Of a stretch of DNA of 64,000 nucleotides, positions 50,173 to 60,410 are shown in pieces. Source of the DNA: Marinobacterium stanieri (GTDB taxonomy: Bacteria > Pseudomonadota > Gammaproteobacteria > Pseudomonadales > Balneatricaceae); contig NZ_FTMN01000001.1 of assembly GCF_900155945.1 (NCBI RefSeq), forward strand, positions 248,001-312,000, read 5' to 3'. Made by a program: the position numbers and the translations under genes. The stretch's first letter is position 1. Every line of letters begins with the position of its first letter. A model generated the notes under the pieces. It was not told where the DNA came from. It saw nothing but the letters and a program-made list of their open reading frames with translations, and made no database searches.

Positions 50173-50661
50173 ATGCCTTTGCCCACGATTAAAACCATTC
50201 TGTACACCACTTCACTGAATGAATATTCACGACCGGTCTTCCGCCACGCGGTACAGATGGCGCGACAGAACGGTGCTCACATCCATATGTTGCATGTTGT
50301 CGAGCCGGTTGGCGAAATGGGCCATGCCCTGATTAGCAGCTACCTGCCGGAGGACATGGTCAAGCGTGTGCATGATGAAGGTATACAACACGTACTGGAG
50401 AAAATGCGCAGTCGGGTTGCCGACTTTATTGATGAAGAGCTGGCATCCCTGCCGGATACCGAGTCACTCATTATTGAACCTCAGGTTGCCGAAGGGCCAT
50501 TTGCCGATACCATTCTCGACCAGGCTGAAAAGCTCGACGCAGATGTTATTATCATGGGCGCCGAGAGCGGGTTCGGGCATCACGGACACACGGCCAGCCA
50601 GGTTATACGGCATGCGCCCATCCCCGTGTATGTAGTTCCCACCGGTAAACAATTCATCTGA
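50173..50661 (+). CDS. Universal stress protein, UspA family
   Basis: 162 residues with a strong TTAGGAGGT site. A single Usp domain begins TIKTILYTTSLNEYSRPVFR and HIHMLHVVEPVGEM. The ATP-binding motif is VIIMGAESGFGHHGHTASQV, a near-standard G-x2-G-x9-G(S/T) arrangement with His in place of some residues, followed by PIPVYVVPTGKQ. It starts 9 nt after the dehydrogenase and is probably in the same operon. Role in stress survival is inferred from the family. Confidence 0.9.
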   Translation: MPLPTIKTILYTTSLNEYSRPVFRHAVQMARQNGAHIHMLHVVEPVGEMGHALISSYLPEDMVKRVHDEGIQHVLEKMRSRVADFIDEELASLPDTESLIIEPQVAEGPFADTILDQAEKLDADVIIMGAESGFGHHGHTASQVIRHAPIPVYVVPTGKQFI

Positions 50662-50712
50662 TCGCAGTGCAGGCTGACATGCCGCGCTCCGGTCAGCCTG
50701 CAAGGATTTCCC

Positions 50713-51615
50713 ATGGAAAGCACAGCCATGGCGCTGATGGAGCGCATCTTTCTTACTGTTTTCCCGCTGGTTGCCATCGTTGGCGTCGGTTTTCTCTACG
50801 CCCGCGCGCGACATACCGACATGGCGGTTGCCAATCGCATCAATATTGATGTGTTCTGTCCGGCACTGATCTTTTCAGTCATGTCGGCCAAATCATTCGA
50901 CCTGCCAGCCTACTCGACACTGGCTATTGGCGGTTTGCTTGTAGTACTGGGCTCGGGCCTGCTGCTCTGGCCCCTCTGCCGTTTTCTGAAAATACACCCG
51001 AAAACCTTCCTGCCCCCAATGATGTTCAATAACAGTGGCAACCTGGGCATTCCGTTGCTGGTATTGGCATTTGGTGAGCAGGCTCTGCCTGCCGCAGTGG
51101 TACTGTTTCTGGTGGAAAACCTGCTGCACTTTACAGTGGGGATCTACATCATGGACCACCGCACCAATCCGTTTAACGTATTGCGCATGCCAATGATCAT
51201 CGCGACCATTGCCGGCCTGGTGTTCAGCTCCTTTGACCTGAGCCTGCCTCAGGCGGTCCAGGTACCTGTCGACATGCTGGGGCAGATTGCCATTCCATTG
51301 CTGCTGTTTGCGCTGGGTGTACGCATGACCAGCGTAGACTTTTCCAACTGGCGGCTGGGGCTTTGGTCAAGCATTCTGGCCCCGGCCAGCGGCCTGGCCA
51401 TGGTGTTTCTGTTGCAGCCGATATTACAGCTGGACCCGGTTCAGTTCGGCTACCTGATCATTTTCGGCGCCCTTCCGCCGGCAGTCCTCAATTACATGGT
51501 GGCTGAGCGTTATAACCAGGAACCTCATCAGGTTGCCTCAATTGTGCTTCTGGGCAACATCAGCAGCCTGATTATTATTCCGGTTGTACTCGCCTTTGCC
51601 CTTCAGCTGAGCTAA
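50713..51615 (+). CDS. AEC-family transporter (auxin-efflux-carrier-like)
   Basis: 300 residues with about ten membrane helices in two five-helix halves. FLTVFPLVAIVGVGFLYARA, NINID-type RINIDVFCPALIFSVMS, PPMMFNNSGNLGIPLLVLAF (central NSGNLG motif), IPLLLFALGVRM and GALPPAVLNYMVAERYNQEP are family features. Relatives move dicarboxylates, malonate or other organic acids. Position after a lactate-dehydrogenase-like gene and Usp suggests an organic acid, but this is not shown. Confidence 0.88.
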   Translation: MESTAMALMERIFLTVFPLVAIVGVGFLYARARHTDMAVANRINIDVFCPALIFSVMSAKSFDLPAYSTLAIGGLLVVLGSGLLLWPLCRFLKIHPKTFLPPMMFNNSGNLGIPLLVLAFGEQALPAAVVLFLVENLLHFTVGIYIMDHRTNPFNVLRMPMIIATIAGLVFSSFDLSLPQAVQVPVDMLGQIAIPLLLFALGVRMTSVDFSNWRLGLWSSILAPASGLAMVFLLQPILQLDPVQFGYLIIFGALPPAVLNYMVAERYNQEPHQVASIVLLGNISSLIIIPVVLAFALQLS

Positions 51616-51620
51616 ACAGA

Positions 51621-51640
51621 ATGGGCCCAATCGGGCCCAT
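51621..51640 (+). terminator. Hairpin after the AEC transporter
   Basis: ATGGGCCC (51621-51628) and GGGCCCAT (51633-51640) form a perfect 8-bp stem with an AATC loop, 5 nt after the stop. The tail CGTTTC is weakly T-rich. Confidence 0.6.
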
Positions 51641-51654
51641 CGTTTCAAAGCAAA

Positions 51655-51936
51655 TTACTCGGCGCTGCCTTCAACCAGAATCAACGAGCGATTCTTGTTC
51701 ACGGTTGCCGGGCCTATGCCTTTCACATCTGCCAACTGATCCACGGATACAAAGGGGCCGTTAGTGGTACGGTATTGAACGATTGCCTGAGCCTTGGCTG
51801 GCCCAATACCGTTAAGAGCAGCCGCTATCTGCTCGGCACTGGCCTGATTGATATCGACAGGTTCTGATGCAAATGAAAGAGGGGCAAAAGCAAAGCTGGC
51901 TGCAAGAACAGCAGCCCGGAAGAGGGATTTCAACAT
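51655..51936 (-). CDS. ComEA-like helix-hairpin-helix DNA-binding protein
   Basis: 93 residues. The signal peptide KSLFRAAVLAASFAFAPLSF-ASE is followed by two HhH motifs: VDINQASAEQIAAALNGIGP-AKAQAIV and FVSVDQLADVKGIGPATVNK. It is a periplasmic double-stranded-DNA-binding protein; ComEA pulls DNA through the outer-membrane secretin during natural transformation, and many marine gammaproteobacteria keep this short form. No other competence gene is close by. Confidence 0.9.
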   Translation of the reverse strand: MLKSLFRAAVLAASFAFAPLSFASEPVDINQASAEQIAAALNGIGPAKAQAIVQYRTTNGPFVSVDQLADVKGIGPATVNKNRSLILVEGSAE

Positions 51937-51961
51937 GACAAAGTTCCTTTTATGTTTATCA

Positions 51962-51988
51962 GGAGCTGGTCATTCCGTAACCAGCTCC
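51962..51988 (-). terminator. Hairpin after pyrF
   Basis: GGAGCTGGT and ACCAGCTCC (51962-51970 and 51980-51988) form a perfect 9-bp stem with a 9-nt loop, 30 nt past the pyrF stop and just upstream of comEA. The minus-strand tail TGATAAACATAAAA is a poor U-tract. Confidence 0.55.
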
Positions 51989-52017
51989 GTACAGCTTAAT
52001 ACCTTACCATTAGCAAC

Positions 52018-52743
52018 TCAAGCGCGGCGTGACTGCAATGCCTGCATCACTTCCTGCTGGATACGCTGAGCCGCCTCAACCGGTACCGATGCCTGGGTAA
52101 TCGGGCGGCCAACCACCAGGTAATCACTACCCGTCAGGATCGCCTGCTCCGGGGTCATGATACGCTGCTGGTCACCACGCTCACTGTCAGCCGGGCGAAT
52201 TCCCGGAGTCACCAAAGCAAAATCACCGGCAACCGCTTCACGAATAGCGGAGACTTCCTGCGCAGAACAGACAACTCCATCGAGACCCGCCGCCTGGGTC
52301 AGTTTTGCCAGACGAACCACGTGCTCCATTGGATCCACATCCAGCCCAATCTCAGCCAGATCTTCACGCTGCATGCTGGTCAGAACGGTAACCGCGATCA
52401 GCAGGGTACGGTTATCCTTTACCTGCTCCAGTTGCTCACGCGCAGCCGCCATCATGCGTGTACCGCCAGAAGCGTGAACGTTGACCATCCAGACACCCAG
52501 CTCGGCAGCAGCACGCACCGCACGGGCTGTGGTATTGGGAATGTCGTGGAATTTCAGGTCCAGAAACACGTCGAAGTTCAGTGCATGCAGGGCTTCAACG
52601 ATGCCCGGCCCACAACGGGTAAACAGTTCTTTACCCACCTTAACCCGACAAAGCGCCGGATCCAGCTGGCGCGCCATCTGCAAAGCCTGATCACGATCGG
52701 GGTAATCAAGGGCCACAATTATACGTTTGTCATCAATCATCAT
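52018..52743 (-). CDS. pyrF: Orotidine 5'-phosphate decarboxylase
   Basis: 241 residues from the ATG at 52743 (GAGAGAGAAA before it); an ATG at 52755 overlaps the lapB stop as ATGA and may be used instead. [35 protein letters not shown] and the catalytic [20 protein letters not shown] are present, with [30 protein letters not shown] and [11 protein letters not shown]. It decarboxylates OMP to UMP. The lapA-lapB-pyrF order is conserved. Confidence 0.96.
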   Translation of the reverse strand: MMIDDKRIIVALDYPDRDQALQMARQLDPALCRVKVGKELFTRCGPGIVEALHALNFDVFLDLKFHDIPNTTARAVRAAAELGVWMVNVHASGGTRMMAAAREQLEQVKDNRTLLIAVTVLTSMQREDLAEIGLDVDPMEHVVRLAKLTQAAGLDGVVCSAQEVSAIREAVAGDFALVTPGIRPADSERGDQQRIMTPEQAILTGSDYLVVGRPITQASVPVEAAQRIQQEVMQALQSRRA

Positions 52744-52751
52744 TTTCTCTC

Positions 52752-53942
52752 TCATTCACCTTCCAGCCCTTGGATCGGTGCAGTTACACCCCATTGCTTG
52801 CAGGAAGGACACTGCCAGTGCAGTACTCGTCCGGCAAAGCCGCAATGGCTACATTGATACTTGGGTTTGCTCTGCTCCAGCTGCCCGGTCAGCCCCCTTA
52901 GCACGGTTAGGCTTTGTCGAGCACTGCTGGAACCATAGGCGAGGTGCAGGTCAATCAGCCGGTTAAAGCCTTTTATCGACGGGTGCTTGCGCAGCTCCTC
53001 GGTCAGAAACAGGCCGGCTGCCAGTACATCCTCGCGCTCTCGAATACATTCAGCCAGAGCCATGATGACCGTGGCTGACGGCGCTTCCGCCAGGCAGGTG
53101 CGCAGATAGCTTTCCAGTTCAGCAGGCCTGTCCAACTCGGCAAAACATTGCTGCAGGGGCTTGATGGTTTCCGGCACCAGCTTAGGAGCCTTCACCAGTA
53201 CCTGCTGCAACGAGTTGATCGCCTGCTGCCAGCTGCCTTGCCGCATCTGCTGTTCGGCCCTGAGCAGGTATACCCGCCCACAGCCGGGGTCATAGCCCAG
53301 TGCTTCGCGCAGATACCCTTCCGCCGACGTTTGCTCACCTGCAGAACCTTGCACGACTGCCAACTCGCAGCAATAGTGCGCCAGCTCCACGCCAATAGCT
53401 TCCTTCGCTTTGCGGGGCAGTTGCTGCGCTGTATCCAGCGCGGATTGCCACTCCCGCTCCTGGGCATACAGCTTGATCAGCCATTGCCGGGCGTTGGTTG
53501 CGAGCTCGGTATCTCGAGATTGGCGCATGATATCATGCAGGAGGTTTTCAGCACGATCCAGCAGCCCCAGCGCGTGATAATCCTTGGCCAGTGCCATTTG
53601 AATACGGATGAAATCGGCTTCAACAAGATCAGGGCGCGCCAGCAAGCGCTGATGAATCCCGACCGCACGTTCGATATCGCCCTTGCGGCGAAAGAGTTTG
53701 GCCAGTGTCAGGTGTGCAGGAACGGTATCAGAGTTGATCTCAAGCGCCCGAATAAAGCTTTCAATGGCTTCATCCGTTTGCTCGTTGATCAGGTGGTCAA
53801 GGCCTGTGAAGTACTCATGGGACAACTGGCCATCGCGGGACCTCTCCGACGATGGCGCTCCGTTGGCTTGCTGCCTGCCTAACCACCAGCCCAGGGCGAC
53901 AGCCAGAAACAGCGGTATTATCAGCAGATAATCTGCAAACAT
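52752..53942 (-). CDS. lapB: Lipopolysaccharide assembly protein LapB (YciM)
   Basis: 396 residues. An N-terminal membrane anchor ([20 protein letters not shown]) is followed by tandem TPR repeats (about 40-350, for example [20 protein letters not shown] and [20 protein letters not shown]). The C-terminal rubredoxin-type zinc ribbon has four cysteines, [10 protein letters not shown] and [10 protein letters not shown]. LapB directs FtsH-dependent turnover of LpxC and so sets LPS output. It starts 1 nt after the lapA stop. Confidence 0.95.
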   Translation of the reverse strand: MFADYLLIIPLFLAVALGWWLGRQQANGAPSSERSRDGQLSHEYFTGLDHLINEQTDEAIESFIRALEINSDTVPAHLTLAKLFRRKGDIERAVGIHQRLLARPDLVEADFIRIQMALAKDYHALGLLDRAENLLHDIMRQSRDTELATNARQWLIKLYAQEREWQSALDTAQQLPRKAKEAIGVELAHYCCELAVVQGSAGEQTSAEGYLREALGYDPGCGRVYLLRAEQQMRQGSWQQAINSLQQVLVKAPKLVPETIKPLQQCFAELDRPAELESYLRTCLAEAPSATVIMALAECIREREDVLAAGLFLTEELRKHPSIKGFNRLIDLHLAYGSSSARQSLTVLRGLTGQLEQSKPKYQCSHCGFAGRVLHWQCPSCKQWGVTAPIQGLEGE

Positions 53943-53943
53943 C

Positions 53944-54249
53944 TCAACGGCTGTCTTTCAGACCTGCCGTACGAAGCTGATCAAGTTCCTTGCGGTAAGC
54001 CGTTTCCTTGCGTCGGGAAGAACGCAGACGTGTTTTCAGCCCCAGAAGTGCGAAACCGCTCAAGACCATGCCACAAATGCTGCCCAATACAAACACCGCA
54101 ATCAGCCACAACGACAGGCTCGCTTCTGGCAGCGTGAAGAATACAAGATCAATGCTCACGGGCGTTGTGTTGTGGATGGTGAACAAGATGCCAATGCCCA
54201 GCAATACCAAGCCGAGCAGAATCAGGAGTAGGTTTTTCAACCAGTTCAA
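53944..54249 (-). CDS. lapA: Lipopolysaccharide assembly protein LapA domain protein
   Basis: 101 residues. Two membrane helices, LLLILLGLVLLGIGILFTIH and LSLWLIAVFVLGSICGMVLS, flank VSIDLVFFTLPEASL, the LapA/YciS signature; a basic cytoplasmic tail (TRLRSSRRKETAYRKELDQL) follows. It works with LapB in LPS assembly. It lies between ihfB and lapB. Confidence 0.93.
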   Translation of the reverse strand: MNWLKNLLLILLGLVLLGIGILFTIHNTTPVSIDLVFFTLPEASLSLWLIAVFVLGSICGMVLSGFALLGLKTRLRSSRRKETAYRKELDQLRTAGLKDSR

Positions 54250-54284
54250 TGCAATTTCCTCTAGGGTTTAAATGGGTCCATCAG

Positions 54285-54581
54285 CTAGAAGCCGTCTTTA
54301 AGCCCTTCATTCACCTGGTCACGCAGTTCCTTGCCTGGCTTGAAGTGCGGAACGAACTTCTCAGTCAGGGGAACGGCCTCACCGGTTTTCGGGTTGCGGC
54401 CCATACGCGGTGCTCGATAATGAAGGGAAAAACTGCCAAACCCTCGGATCTCTATACGCTCTCCCGTTGAGAGAGCATCCGTCATGTGATCCAGCATGGT
54501 TTTGACAGCCAACTCTACATCTTTTACCGACAATTCAGGGTGGCTGTCGATTAAACGTTCGATCAATTCCGACTTGGTCAT
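54285..54581 (-). CDS. ihfB: Integration host factor subunit beta
   Basis: 98 residues. [40 protein letters not shown] and [15 protein letters not shown] (the DNA-minor-groove arm with its conserved proline) identify IhfB rather than HU. It pairs with IhfA to bend DNA sharply. It follows rpsA as in most gammaproteobacteria. Confidence 0.97.
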   Translation of the reverse strand: MTKSELIERLIDSHPELSVKDVELAVKTMLDHMTDALSTGERIEIRGFGSFSLHYRAPRMGRNPKTGEAVPLTEKFVPHFKPGKELRDQVNEGLKDGF

Positions 54582-54603
54582 AACACCTCCGGTTCCGACC
54601 AGA

Positions 54604-54630
54604 GGCCGTCAGCAAGCAAAACTGACGGCC
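54604..54630 (-). other. Intercistronic hairpin between rpsA and ihfB
   Basis: GGCCGTCAG (54604-54612) and CTGACGGCC (54622-54630) form a perfect 9-bp stem in the 67-nt gap. There is no T-tract after it on the minus strand, so partial attenuation or mRNA processing is more likely than full termination. Confidence 0.55.
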
Positions 54631-54648
54631 GCCGGGACAAGTGGATTA

Positions 54649-56325
54649 TCAGGAATCCTGCTTGTTCATCTGCTGCTTGATCAGGTCCCCGATCGTTGTC
54701 GGAGCGACGCTGTCCTGCTCGCGCACAGATTGCATGGCCTGCTTGGTCTGTTCGCGCTCCATCTGGCGCACGGACAGGTTGATCGTACGATTGCGGCGAT
54801 CCACGCTGAGGATTGATGCCTCAAGAGAATCGCCCACTTTAAGCTCGTTGGTCAGATCTTCGGTGTGATCCTGTGACAACTCGGCCACCTTCAGCACACC
54901 TTCAACACCTTCAGCCAGCTCAACCGTCGCCTGACGCGGGGTTACCTCGGTCAGTGTACCGGTCACGCTGCTGCCTTTGGGGTGATCAGAAGCAAACAGT
55001 GTAAAGGGATCGGAGTTCAGCTGCTTGATACCCAGGGCGATACGTTCACGCTCAGGGTCAACAGACAGGACCAGAGCCTCAACTTCATCGCCCTTGCTGT
55101 AGTCTTTCATCGCCTCTTCACCGGGCAGATCCCAAGAGAGATCGGACAGGTGCACCAGGCCGTCGATACCACCATCCAGGCCCACAAACACACCAAAATC
55201 GGTAATGGAGCGGACACGACCGCTGACGGTATCGCCCTTGGCATGTGTTGTCGCAAAGGCTTCCCAGGGGTTGGTCTGGCACTGTTTCATGCCCAGCGAG
55301 ATACGACGACGCTGCTGGTCGATATCGAGGATCATGACCTCAACTTCATCACCAACCTGAACAACCTTGGAGGGGTGAATATTTTTGTTGGTCCAGTCCA
55401 TTTCGGACACATGCACCAGACCTTCGACACCGGTACTGATCTCGGCGAAGCAACCGTAATCGGTCAGGTTGGTCACCTTGGCCTTCACGCGAGTGCCGAC
55501 AGTATATTCACCGATGAGTTTGGTCCAGGGGTCTTCCTGCAACTGCTTGAGGCCCAGGGAGACACGTTTGCGCTCGGCATCATACTTGAGCACTTTGACA
55601 TCAATCTCGTCACCCACATTGAGCACTTCACTCGGGTGTTTGACGCGCTTCCAGGCGATATCGGTGATGTGGAGCAGGCCATCGATGCCGCCCAGGTCGA
55701 TGAAGGCACCATAATCGGTGAGGTTCTTGACCACACCTTTGACAACCAGGCCCTCTTCCATCTTCTCAAGCAGCTTTTCACGCTCTTTGCTGTACGCTTC
55801 TTCAAGTACGGCACGGCGAGATACCACCAGGTTGTTGCTGCGCGCATCCAGTTTGACGATGCGGAACTCCAGCTCCTGACCTTCCAGGTGCGAGGTATCC
55901 CGCAGAGGACGGATATCAACCAGCGAGCCGGGCAGGAAGGCGTTAAGCCCCTGAACGTTGATGGTCAGGCCACCGCGCACACGGCCAATAATGTGGCCAG
56001 TAACCACTTCGCCGTTTTCGTAGGCCTGCTCCAGTACCTCCCAGGCCTCGATGCGCTTGGCACGCTCACGAGAAAGAACAGTCGAGCCAAAGCCGTCCTC
56101 GAGTGATTCCAGTGCGACACGCACCTCATCACCCACCTGCAGCGAGCATTCTCCCTGTTCATCACGGAACTGCTCCAGCGGGATAACACCTTCGGACTTC
56201 AGGCCGGCATTGACGGTGACATAATCATTGTCGATTGCCACCACAGTGCCCGTCACGATCGACCCCGGCACCATATCCAGCTCTTTTAGGCTCTCTTCAA
56301 ACAGCTCCGCAAAACTTTCGCTCAT
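54649..56325 (-). CDS. rpsA: 30S ribosomal protein S1
   Basis: 558 residues from the ATG at 56325, with GGGGAAGGAACGGTA before it; a longer in-frame reading to 56409 overlaps cmk. Six S1 repeats are seen, for example [80 protein letters not shown] and [20 protein letters not shown]. It unwinds and docks mRNA on the 30S subunit. The order cmk-rpsA-ihfB is conserved. Confidence 0.97.
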   Translation of the reverse strand: MSESFAELFEESLKELDMVPGSIVTGTVVAIDNDYVTVNAGLKSEGVIPLEQFRDEQGECSLQVGDEVRVALESLEDGFGSTVLSRERAKRIEAWEVLEQAYENGEVVTGHIIGRVRGGLTINVQGLNAFLPGSLVDIRPLRDTSHLEGQELEFRIVKLDARSNNLVVSRRAVLEEAYSKEREKLLEKMEEGLVVKGVVKNLTDYGAFIDLGGIDGLLHITDIAWKRVKHPSEVLNVGDEIDVKVLKYDAERKRVSLGLKQLQEDPWTKLIGEYTVGTRVKAKVTNLTDYGCFAEISTGVEGLVHVSEMDWTNKNIHPSKVVQVGDEVEVMILDIDQQRRRISLGMKQCQTNPWEAFATTHAKGDTVSGRVRSITDFGVFVGLDGGIDGLVHLSDLSWDLPGEEAMKDYSKGDEVEALVLSVDPERERIALGIKQLNSDPFTLFASDHPKGSSVTGTLTEVTPRQATVELAEGVEGVLKVAELSQDHTEDLTNELKVGDSLEASILSVDRRNRTINLSVRQMEREQTKQAMQSVREQDSVAPTTIGDLIKQQMNKQDS

Positions 56326-56353
56326 TACCGTTCCTTCCCCACATGTGGCTACA

Positions 56354-57046
56354 TCAGCGCAGCCCTCTGTGCCTGGCCTCGTCCAGTACAGACTGCAATA
56401 CATCCTCAATACTCATTGAGGTTGTATCGAGCCTCACAGCATCCGGCGCTGGCTTAAGAGGCGCAACGGCGCGGTTCATATCGCGGTCGTCACGCGCTTT
56501 AATATCGCTCAATATATCATCAAGGCTAGCACCGGGCTCCTTGCTAATCAACTGCTTATAACGTCGTTGCGCACGCTCTTCTGCACTGGCATCCAGATAG
56601 ATTTTCAGCTTGGCTTCAGGAAACACAACGGTGCCCATATCACGCCCATCGGCTACCAGCCCAGGCGCATGGGCAAAATCGCGCTGACGGCTCAGCAAGG
56701 CGTCACGAACAGGGCCCAGCGCCGCAACCACGGAAGCGTCCTTGCCAACACGTTCATTGCGGATGGTATGAGTAACTTCCTCACCTTCCAGTACGACCTG
56801 AGTCTCGCCATCCTCTTGTGGCTTGAAGCTAACATCCAGATGCGCGGCCAGCACTTCCAGCGCCTCGACATCATCCAGCTCTACGCCATGATGACGCGCG
56901 GCAAGCGCCGTCAGACGATAGAGGGCTCCACTATCCAGCAGGTGCCAGTTCAACTCGCGTGCCAGCAAGCGACAGATTGTTCCCTTGCCTGAGCCACTGG
57001 GGCCATCAACGGCAATTACTGCAGTATCGTTATTATGGGTGGACAT
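56354..57046 (-). CDS. cmk: Cytidylate kinase
   Basis: 230 residues. The P-loop is [97 protein letters not shown] and the C-terminal [20 protein letters not shown] are all standard. It phosphorylates CMP and dCMP. Its start overlaps the TyrA-AroA stop by one base (TGATG). Confidence 0.97.
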   Translation of the reverse strand: MSTHNNDTAVIAVDGPSGSGKGTICRLLARELNWHLLDSGALYRLTALAARHHGVELDDVEALEVLAAHLDVSFKPQEDGETQVVLEGEEVTHTIRNERVGKDASVVAALGPVRDALLSRQRDFAHAPGLVADGRDMGTVVFPEAKLKIYLDASAEERAQRRYKQLISKEPGASLDDILSDIKARDDRDMNRAVAPLKPAPDAVRLDTTSMSIEDVLQSVLDEARHRGLR

Positions 57047-59283
57047 CAGTCCTCCTCCTTATGCACTTTCAATCCCACCCGCTGAGCCTGCTCGACAAAA
57101 TCTGGGCAGGCAGACAGCAGGCTGCCGCAACGGTCAATCAAACAGGGCTCGCTACAACTGAACCCCAACGCAAGAGCTGCCATACCGGCGCGCAGGGAAC
57201 CGGCGGCATCAACCTGGCCACCGCTTATGCCTGCTCCGGTCACGACAACTTCGTCCTCGCTCTCTTCAACTTTGATACCCAGGGTCCGTAATAATTCGAC
57301 GGTACGCCCCACCGGGTCTTCTTCTTTATGCCTGAGTCGGCTCAAGCCGTTAAAACGGCTAACACCTTCCGCCTGGGCCGCAGCCACCAGCAGCAGGGGC
57401 AATTCATCCATAGCACGTGACAGCAACTCACCACCCACCTGAACAGCCTGCAAGCGCGATCCGGCCTGAATGTTCAGCTGCGCCACCGGCTCCCCGGCCT
57501 GATCGGGTTGCGCATTGACTTCAACCTGCAGCCCCATCTGCTGCAGTACTTCCAGAGCACCCGTTCGGGTCGGGTTCATACCCACAGCATCCAGCTCAAG
57601 CTGGCCCTGACCACTACCGGCCACGGCGATACCACAGAGGGCGGCCCAGGATATGTCCCTGGGAATGGCCACACGCGTGGCTGTAAGCGCCCGCGGTGCC
57701 TTGATTACCACACCCTGCTCACCGGCTTCGACATCGGCTCCGAACGCAGCCAGCATGCGCTCCGTATGATCACGCGTCAGCACCGGCTCACGAATACGGG
57801 TTTCACCAGAGGCCCAAAGTCCGGCGAGCAGGAGCGCCGATTTAACCTGAGCACTGGGCATGGGCAGTGTGTACTCTATCCCCTGTAGCGCCTGCCCACC
57901 CTTGATACGCAAGGGGGCACCGCCGGTGTCACTGATTTCGATTTGCGCGCCCATGGCCCGCAGCGGATCGACTACCCGCGTCATATTGCGCTGACTTAGA
58001 GCCTCGTCACCAAACAGCTCCGTATCGAAGGGCTGTGCTGCCAGCACACCTGCCAGCAATCGCATGGCCGTAGCCGAGTGCCCCAGATAGAGCGGTCCGG
58101 GCGGTGGCTGCAAGCCATTTAGCCCAACACCGTATACTCTGACCTGCCCTTGATGAGGGCCTTCAATCACCACCCCCATATCACGAAGCGCCTGAAGTGT
58201 TGCCAGGCTGTCTTCGTTTTCAAGGAATCCGGTGATATCGGTCACGCCTTCAGCCAGCGATGCCAGAATGATGGCGCGCTGTGAAATCGACTTGTCACCG
58301 GGCAGGTTGATCTGGCCATCAATTTCATCCGTTCTCTGGGCGCGCAAGCTTACGCCTGCCATATGATCATTCGATGAATAACCGGTTTTATTGATCAAAC
58401 GGGTGAAATGGTCACGGGCAGACTTGGCGCGGGTGAAGATACCCAGCAGGGTTTCACTGTCACCGCTGTCCACCGCCGCTCGCAGGCGCCCGACACCTGA
58501 GGTATAGCGGTCAATCTGCGCCAGAATAGCCTCACGATTGGCGATACAGATGTCATGCCACATGGTGGGATCACTGGCAGCAATGCGGGTGAAGTCGCGA
58601 AAACCACCCGCTGCATAGCGGAAGATATCCAGGTTTTCCTCTTCCCGGGCCAGCGTATCCACCAGCGAGAACGCCAACAGGTGAGGCAGATGACTGGTCG
58701 CTGCCAGCACCTCATCGTGACGCTCCACTTCCATTTGCAACACTTCCGCACCCACCGCCTGCCAAAGACGCGCCAGTTCCAGGGTGGCATCAGGATCGGT
58801 TTCGGGCAGCGGCGTAAGAATCAGTTTGTGACGTTCGAACAGGTCAGCATCCGATGCTCGCACACCACTTTTTTCGGCCCCGGCAATCGGGTGACCCGGA
58901 ATAAAGGTAGGCGGCAGACGGCCAAAGATTGCACGCGCCGCTGTCACCAGGTTGGTTTTGGTACTGCCAACATCGGTTACAAGTGTCTGCAAACGCAGGT
59001 GTGGTTTAATCTCGGCCAGAACCTTTTCCATCGCCTTGACCGGCACGGCCAGTACAATGAGATCCGCCAGCCCAACCTCTGCGGCCAAATCTTCGGCTAC
59101 GCGGTCAACCACACCCAGGTCCAGCCCAAGGCGGCACTCGTCCGGGTTACGGTCCGCTCCAACGACTTCTTCAACACAGGAGCGGGTTTTCAGTGCCTTG
59201 GCAAAAGATCCGCCGATCAGGCCAAGACCTATCACCAGAACACGCTTGATGGGGTACTTCGACAGGGAGGAGTAACTCAGCAC
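57046..59283 (-). CDS. Fused prephenate dehydrogenase / 5-enolpyruvylshikimate-3-phosphate synthase
   Basis: 745 residues, GTG start at 59283 overlapping the hisC stop by 7 nt. Residues about 12-290 are TyrA: Rossmann [46 protein letters not shown] and [16 protein letters not shown]. From about 305 to 745 is Aro[61 protein letters not shown] and [20 protein letters not shown]. It makes 4-hydroxyphenylpyruvate from prephenate and EPSP from shikimate 3-phosphate. This fusion is known in Pseudomonas and relatives. Confidence 0.95.
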   Translation of the reverse strand: MLSYSSLSKYPIKRVLVIGLGLIGGSFAKALKTRSCVEEVVGADRNPDECRLGLDLGVVDRVAEDLAAEVGLADLIVLAVPVKAMEKVLAEIKPHLRLQTLVTDVGSTKTNLVTAARAIFGRLPPTFIPGHPIAGAEKSGVRASDADLFERHKLILTPLPETDPDATLELARLWQAVGAEVLQMEVERHDEVLAATSHLPHLLAFSLVDTLAREEENLDIFRYAAGGFRDFTRIAASDPTMWHDICIANREAILAQIDRYTSGVGRLRAAVDSGDSETLLGIFTRAKSARDHFTRLINKTGYSSNDHMAGVSLRAQRTDEIDGQINLPGDKSISQRAIILASLAEGVTDITGFLENEDSLATLQALRDMGVVIEGPHQGQVRVYGVGLNGLQPPPGPLYLGHSATAMRLLAGVLAAQPFDTELFGDEALSQRNMTRVVDPLRAMGAQIEISDTGGAPLRIKGGQALQGIEYTLPMPSAQVKSALLLAGLWASGETRIREPVLTRDHTERMLAAFGADVEAGEQGVVIKAPRALTATRVAIPRDISWAALCGIAVAGSGQGQLELDAVGMNPTRTGALEVLQQMGLQVEVNAQPDQAGEPVAQLNIQAGSRLQAVQVGGELLSRAMDELPLLLVAAAQAEGVSRFNGLSRLRHKEEDPVGRTVELLRTLGIKVEESEDEVVVTGAGISGGQVDAAGSLRAGMAALALGFSCSEPCLIDRCGSLLSACPDFVEQAQRVGLKVHKEED

Positions 59284-60380
59284 GCGAGCACCTGCTTCAA
59301 GGCACGCAGGAAACGTTCATTCTCTTCCGGCAAGCCGATGCTGACACGCAGGTGGTCAGGCATCTGGTAACCGCCCAAAGGCCTTACAATCACACCTTCA
59401 CGCAGCAAAGCCTCGAAAATCGGTAGAGCAGGACGTGCCATATCCACAGTAATGAAGTTGCCATAGGACGGAATAAAGCCAAGCCCCAGAGCCGTCAGCC
59501 CCTGCTCCAGATACTTGAGTCCGGAGGTATTCAGCGCCACACTCTTTTGCAGATAATCAGTGTCATCCAGCACCGCCTCTGCTGCCGCCAGCGCCAGCAG
59601 AGATACGTTGAAGGGCTGGCGAACGCGATTAAGCAGGTCTGTTATATCGGCACAGGCTGCAGCAAAGCCGACTCGCAGCCCTGCCACCCCCCACGCCTTG
59701 GAGAAGGTACGCGTCACAACCAGATTGGCATAATTCGGCAACAGCTCCAGACCATCGGGAAAATCCGTGTCGGTCACATATTCGGTGTAAGCCTCATCCA
59801 GCACCACAATCACGCTTTCCGGAACAGCATCCAGAAACGCAACCAGTTCATCCCGTTGCAGAGCTGTACCAGTAGGGTTGTTCGGATTGGCAATGAAAAT
59901 CAGCCGAGTGCGCTCAGTAATGGCTTCCGCCATCGCCTGCAGGTTATGGCCATATTCGTGTGCAGGTGCGACCACCGCTTTGGCACCGCATGCCTGGGTT
60001 ACGATGGGATAAACCGCGAAGGCATACTCGGAGAAGACAACTTCGTCATCAGGGTTCAGAAAAGCCCGCGCTATCAGCTCCAGTACATCGTTGGAGCCAT
60101 TCCCCAGCGTCAGCTGTTCCTGTTCAAGGCCATAGTGCCGGCGCAACGCCTGCTTGAGTCGAAAGCCACTGCTGTCAGGGTAACGAGCGGCCTCGCTCAT
60201 GGCGGCCTCAACCGCCTCTATAGCCTTGGCACTCGGGCCCAACGGGTTTTCGTTACTGGCGAGCTTAATGATATTGCTGATTCCCAGCTCGCGCTCCAGT
60301 TCTTCAACCGGCTTGCCAGCCTCGTAGGGATGCAGACCCTGCACCCCGCGTGTTGCCAGTGCCTTCAGATCACAAGACAT
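59277..60380 (-). CDS. hisC: Histidinol-phosphate / aromatic aminotransferase (HisC family)
   Basis: 367 residues. Fold-type I PLP enzyme: YEAGKPVEELERELGISNII, KLASNENPLGPS, LTLGNGSNDVLELIARAFL, IFIANPNNPTGTAL, VVLDEAYTEYV, the PLP lysine in VTRTFSKAWGVAGLRVGFA and RPLGGYQMPDHLRVSIGLPE. Between pheA and tyrA it probably serves as the aromatic transaminase (HisC2 type) making Phe/Tyr from their keto acids, and perhaps histidinol phosphate too. Confidence 0.92.
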   Translation of the reverse strand: MSCDLKALATRGVQGLHPYEAGKPVEELERELGISNIIKLASNENPLGPSAKAIEAVEAAMSEAARYPDSSGFRLKQALRRHYGLEQEQLTLGNGSNDVLELIARAFLNPDDEVVFSEYAFAVYPIVTQACGAKAVVAPAHEYGHNLQAMAEAITERTRLIFIANPNNPTGTALQRDELVAFLDAVPESVIVVLDEAYTEYVTDTDFPDGLELLPNYANLVVTRTFSKAWGVAGLRVGFAAACADITDLLNRVRQPFNVSLLALAAAEAVLDDTDYLQKSVALNTSGLKYLEQGLTALGLGFIPSYGNFITVDMARPALPIFEALLREGVIVRPLGGYQMPDHLRVSIGLPEENERFLRALKQVLAC

Positions 60381-60410
60381 GTGCAGGCATCCTTCTTCTG
60401 TGTAAGGCTT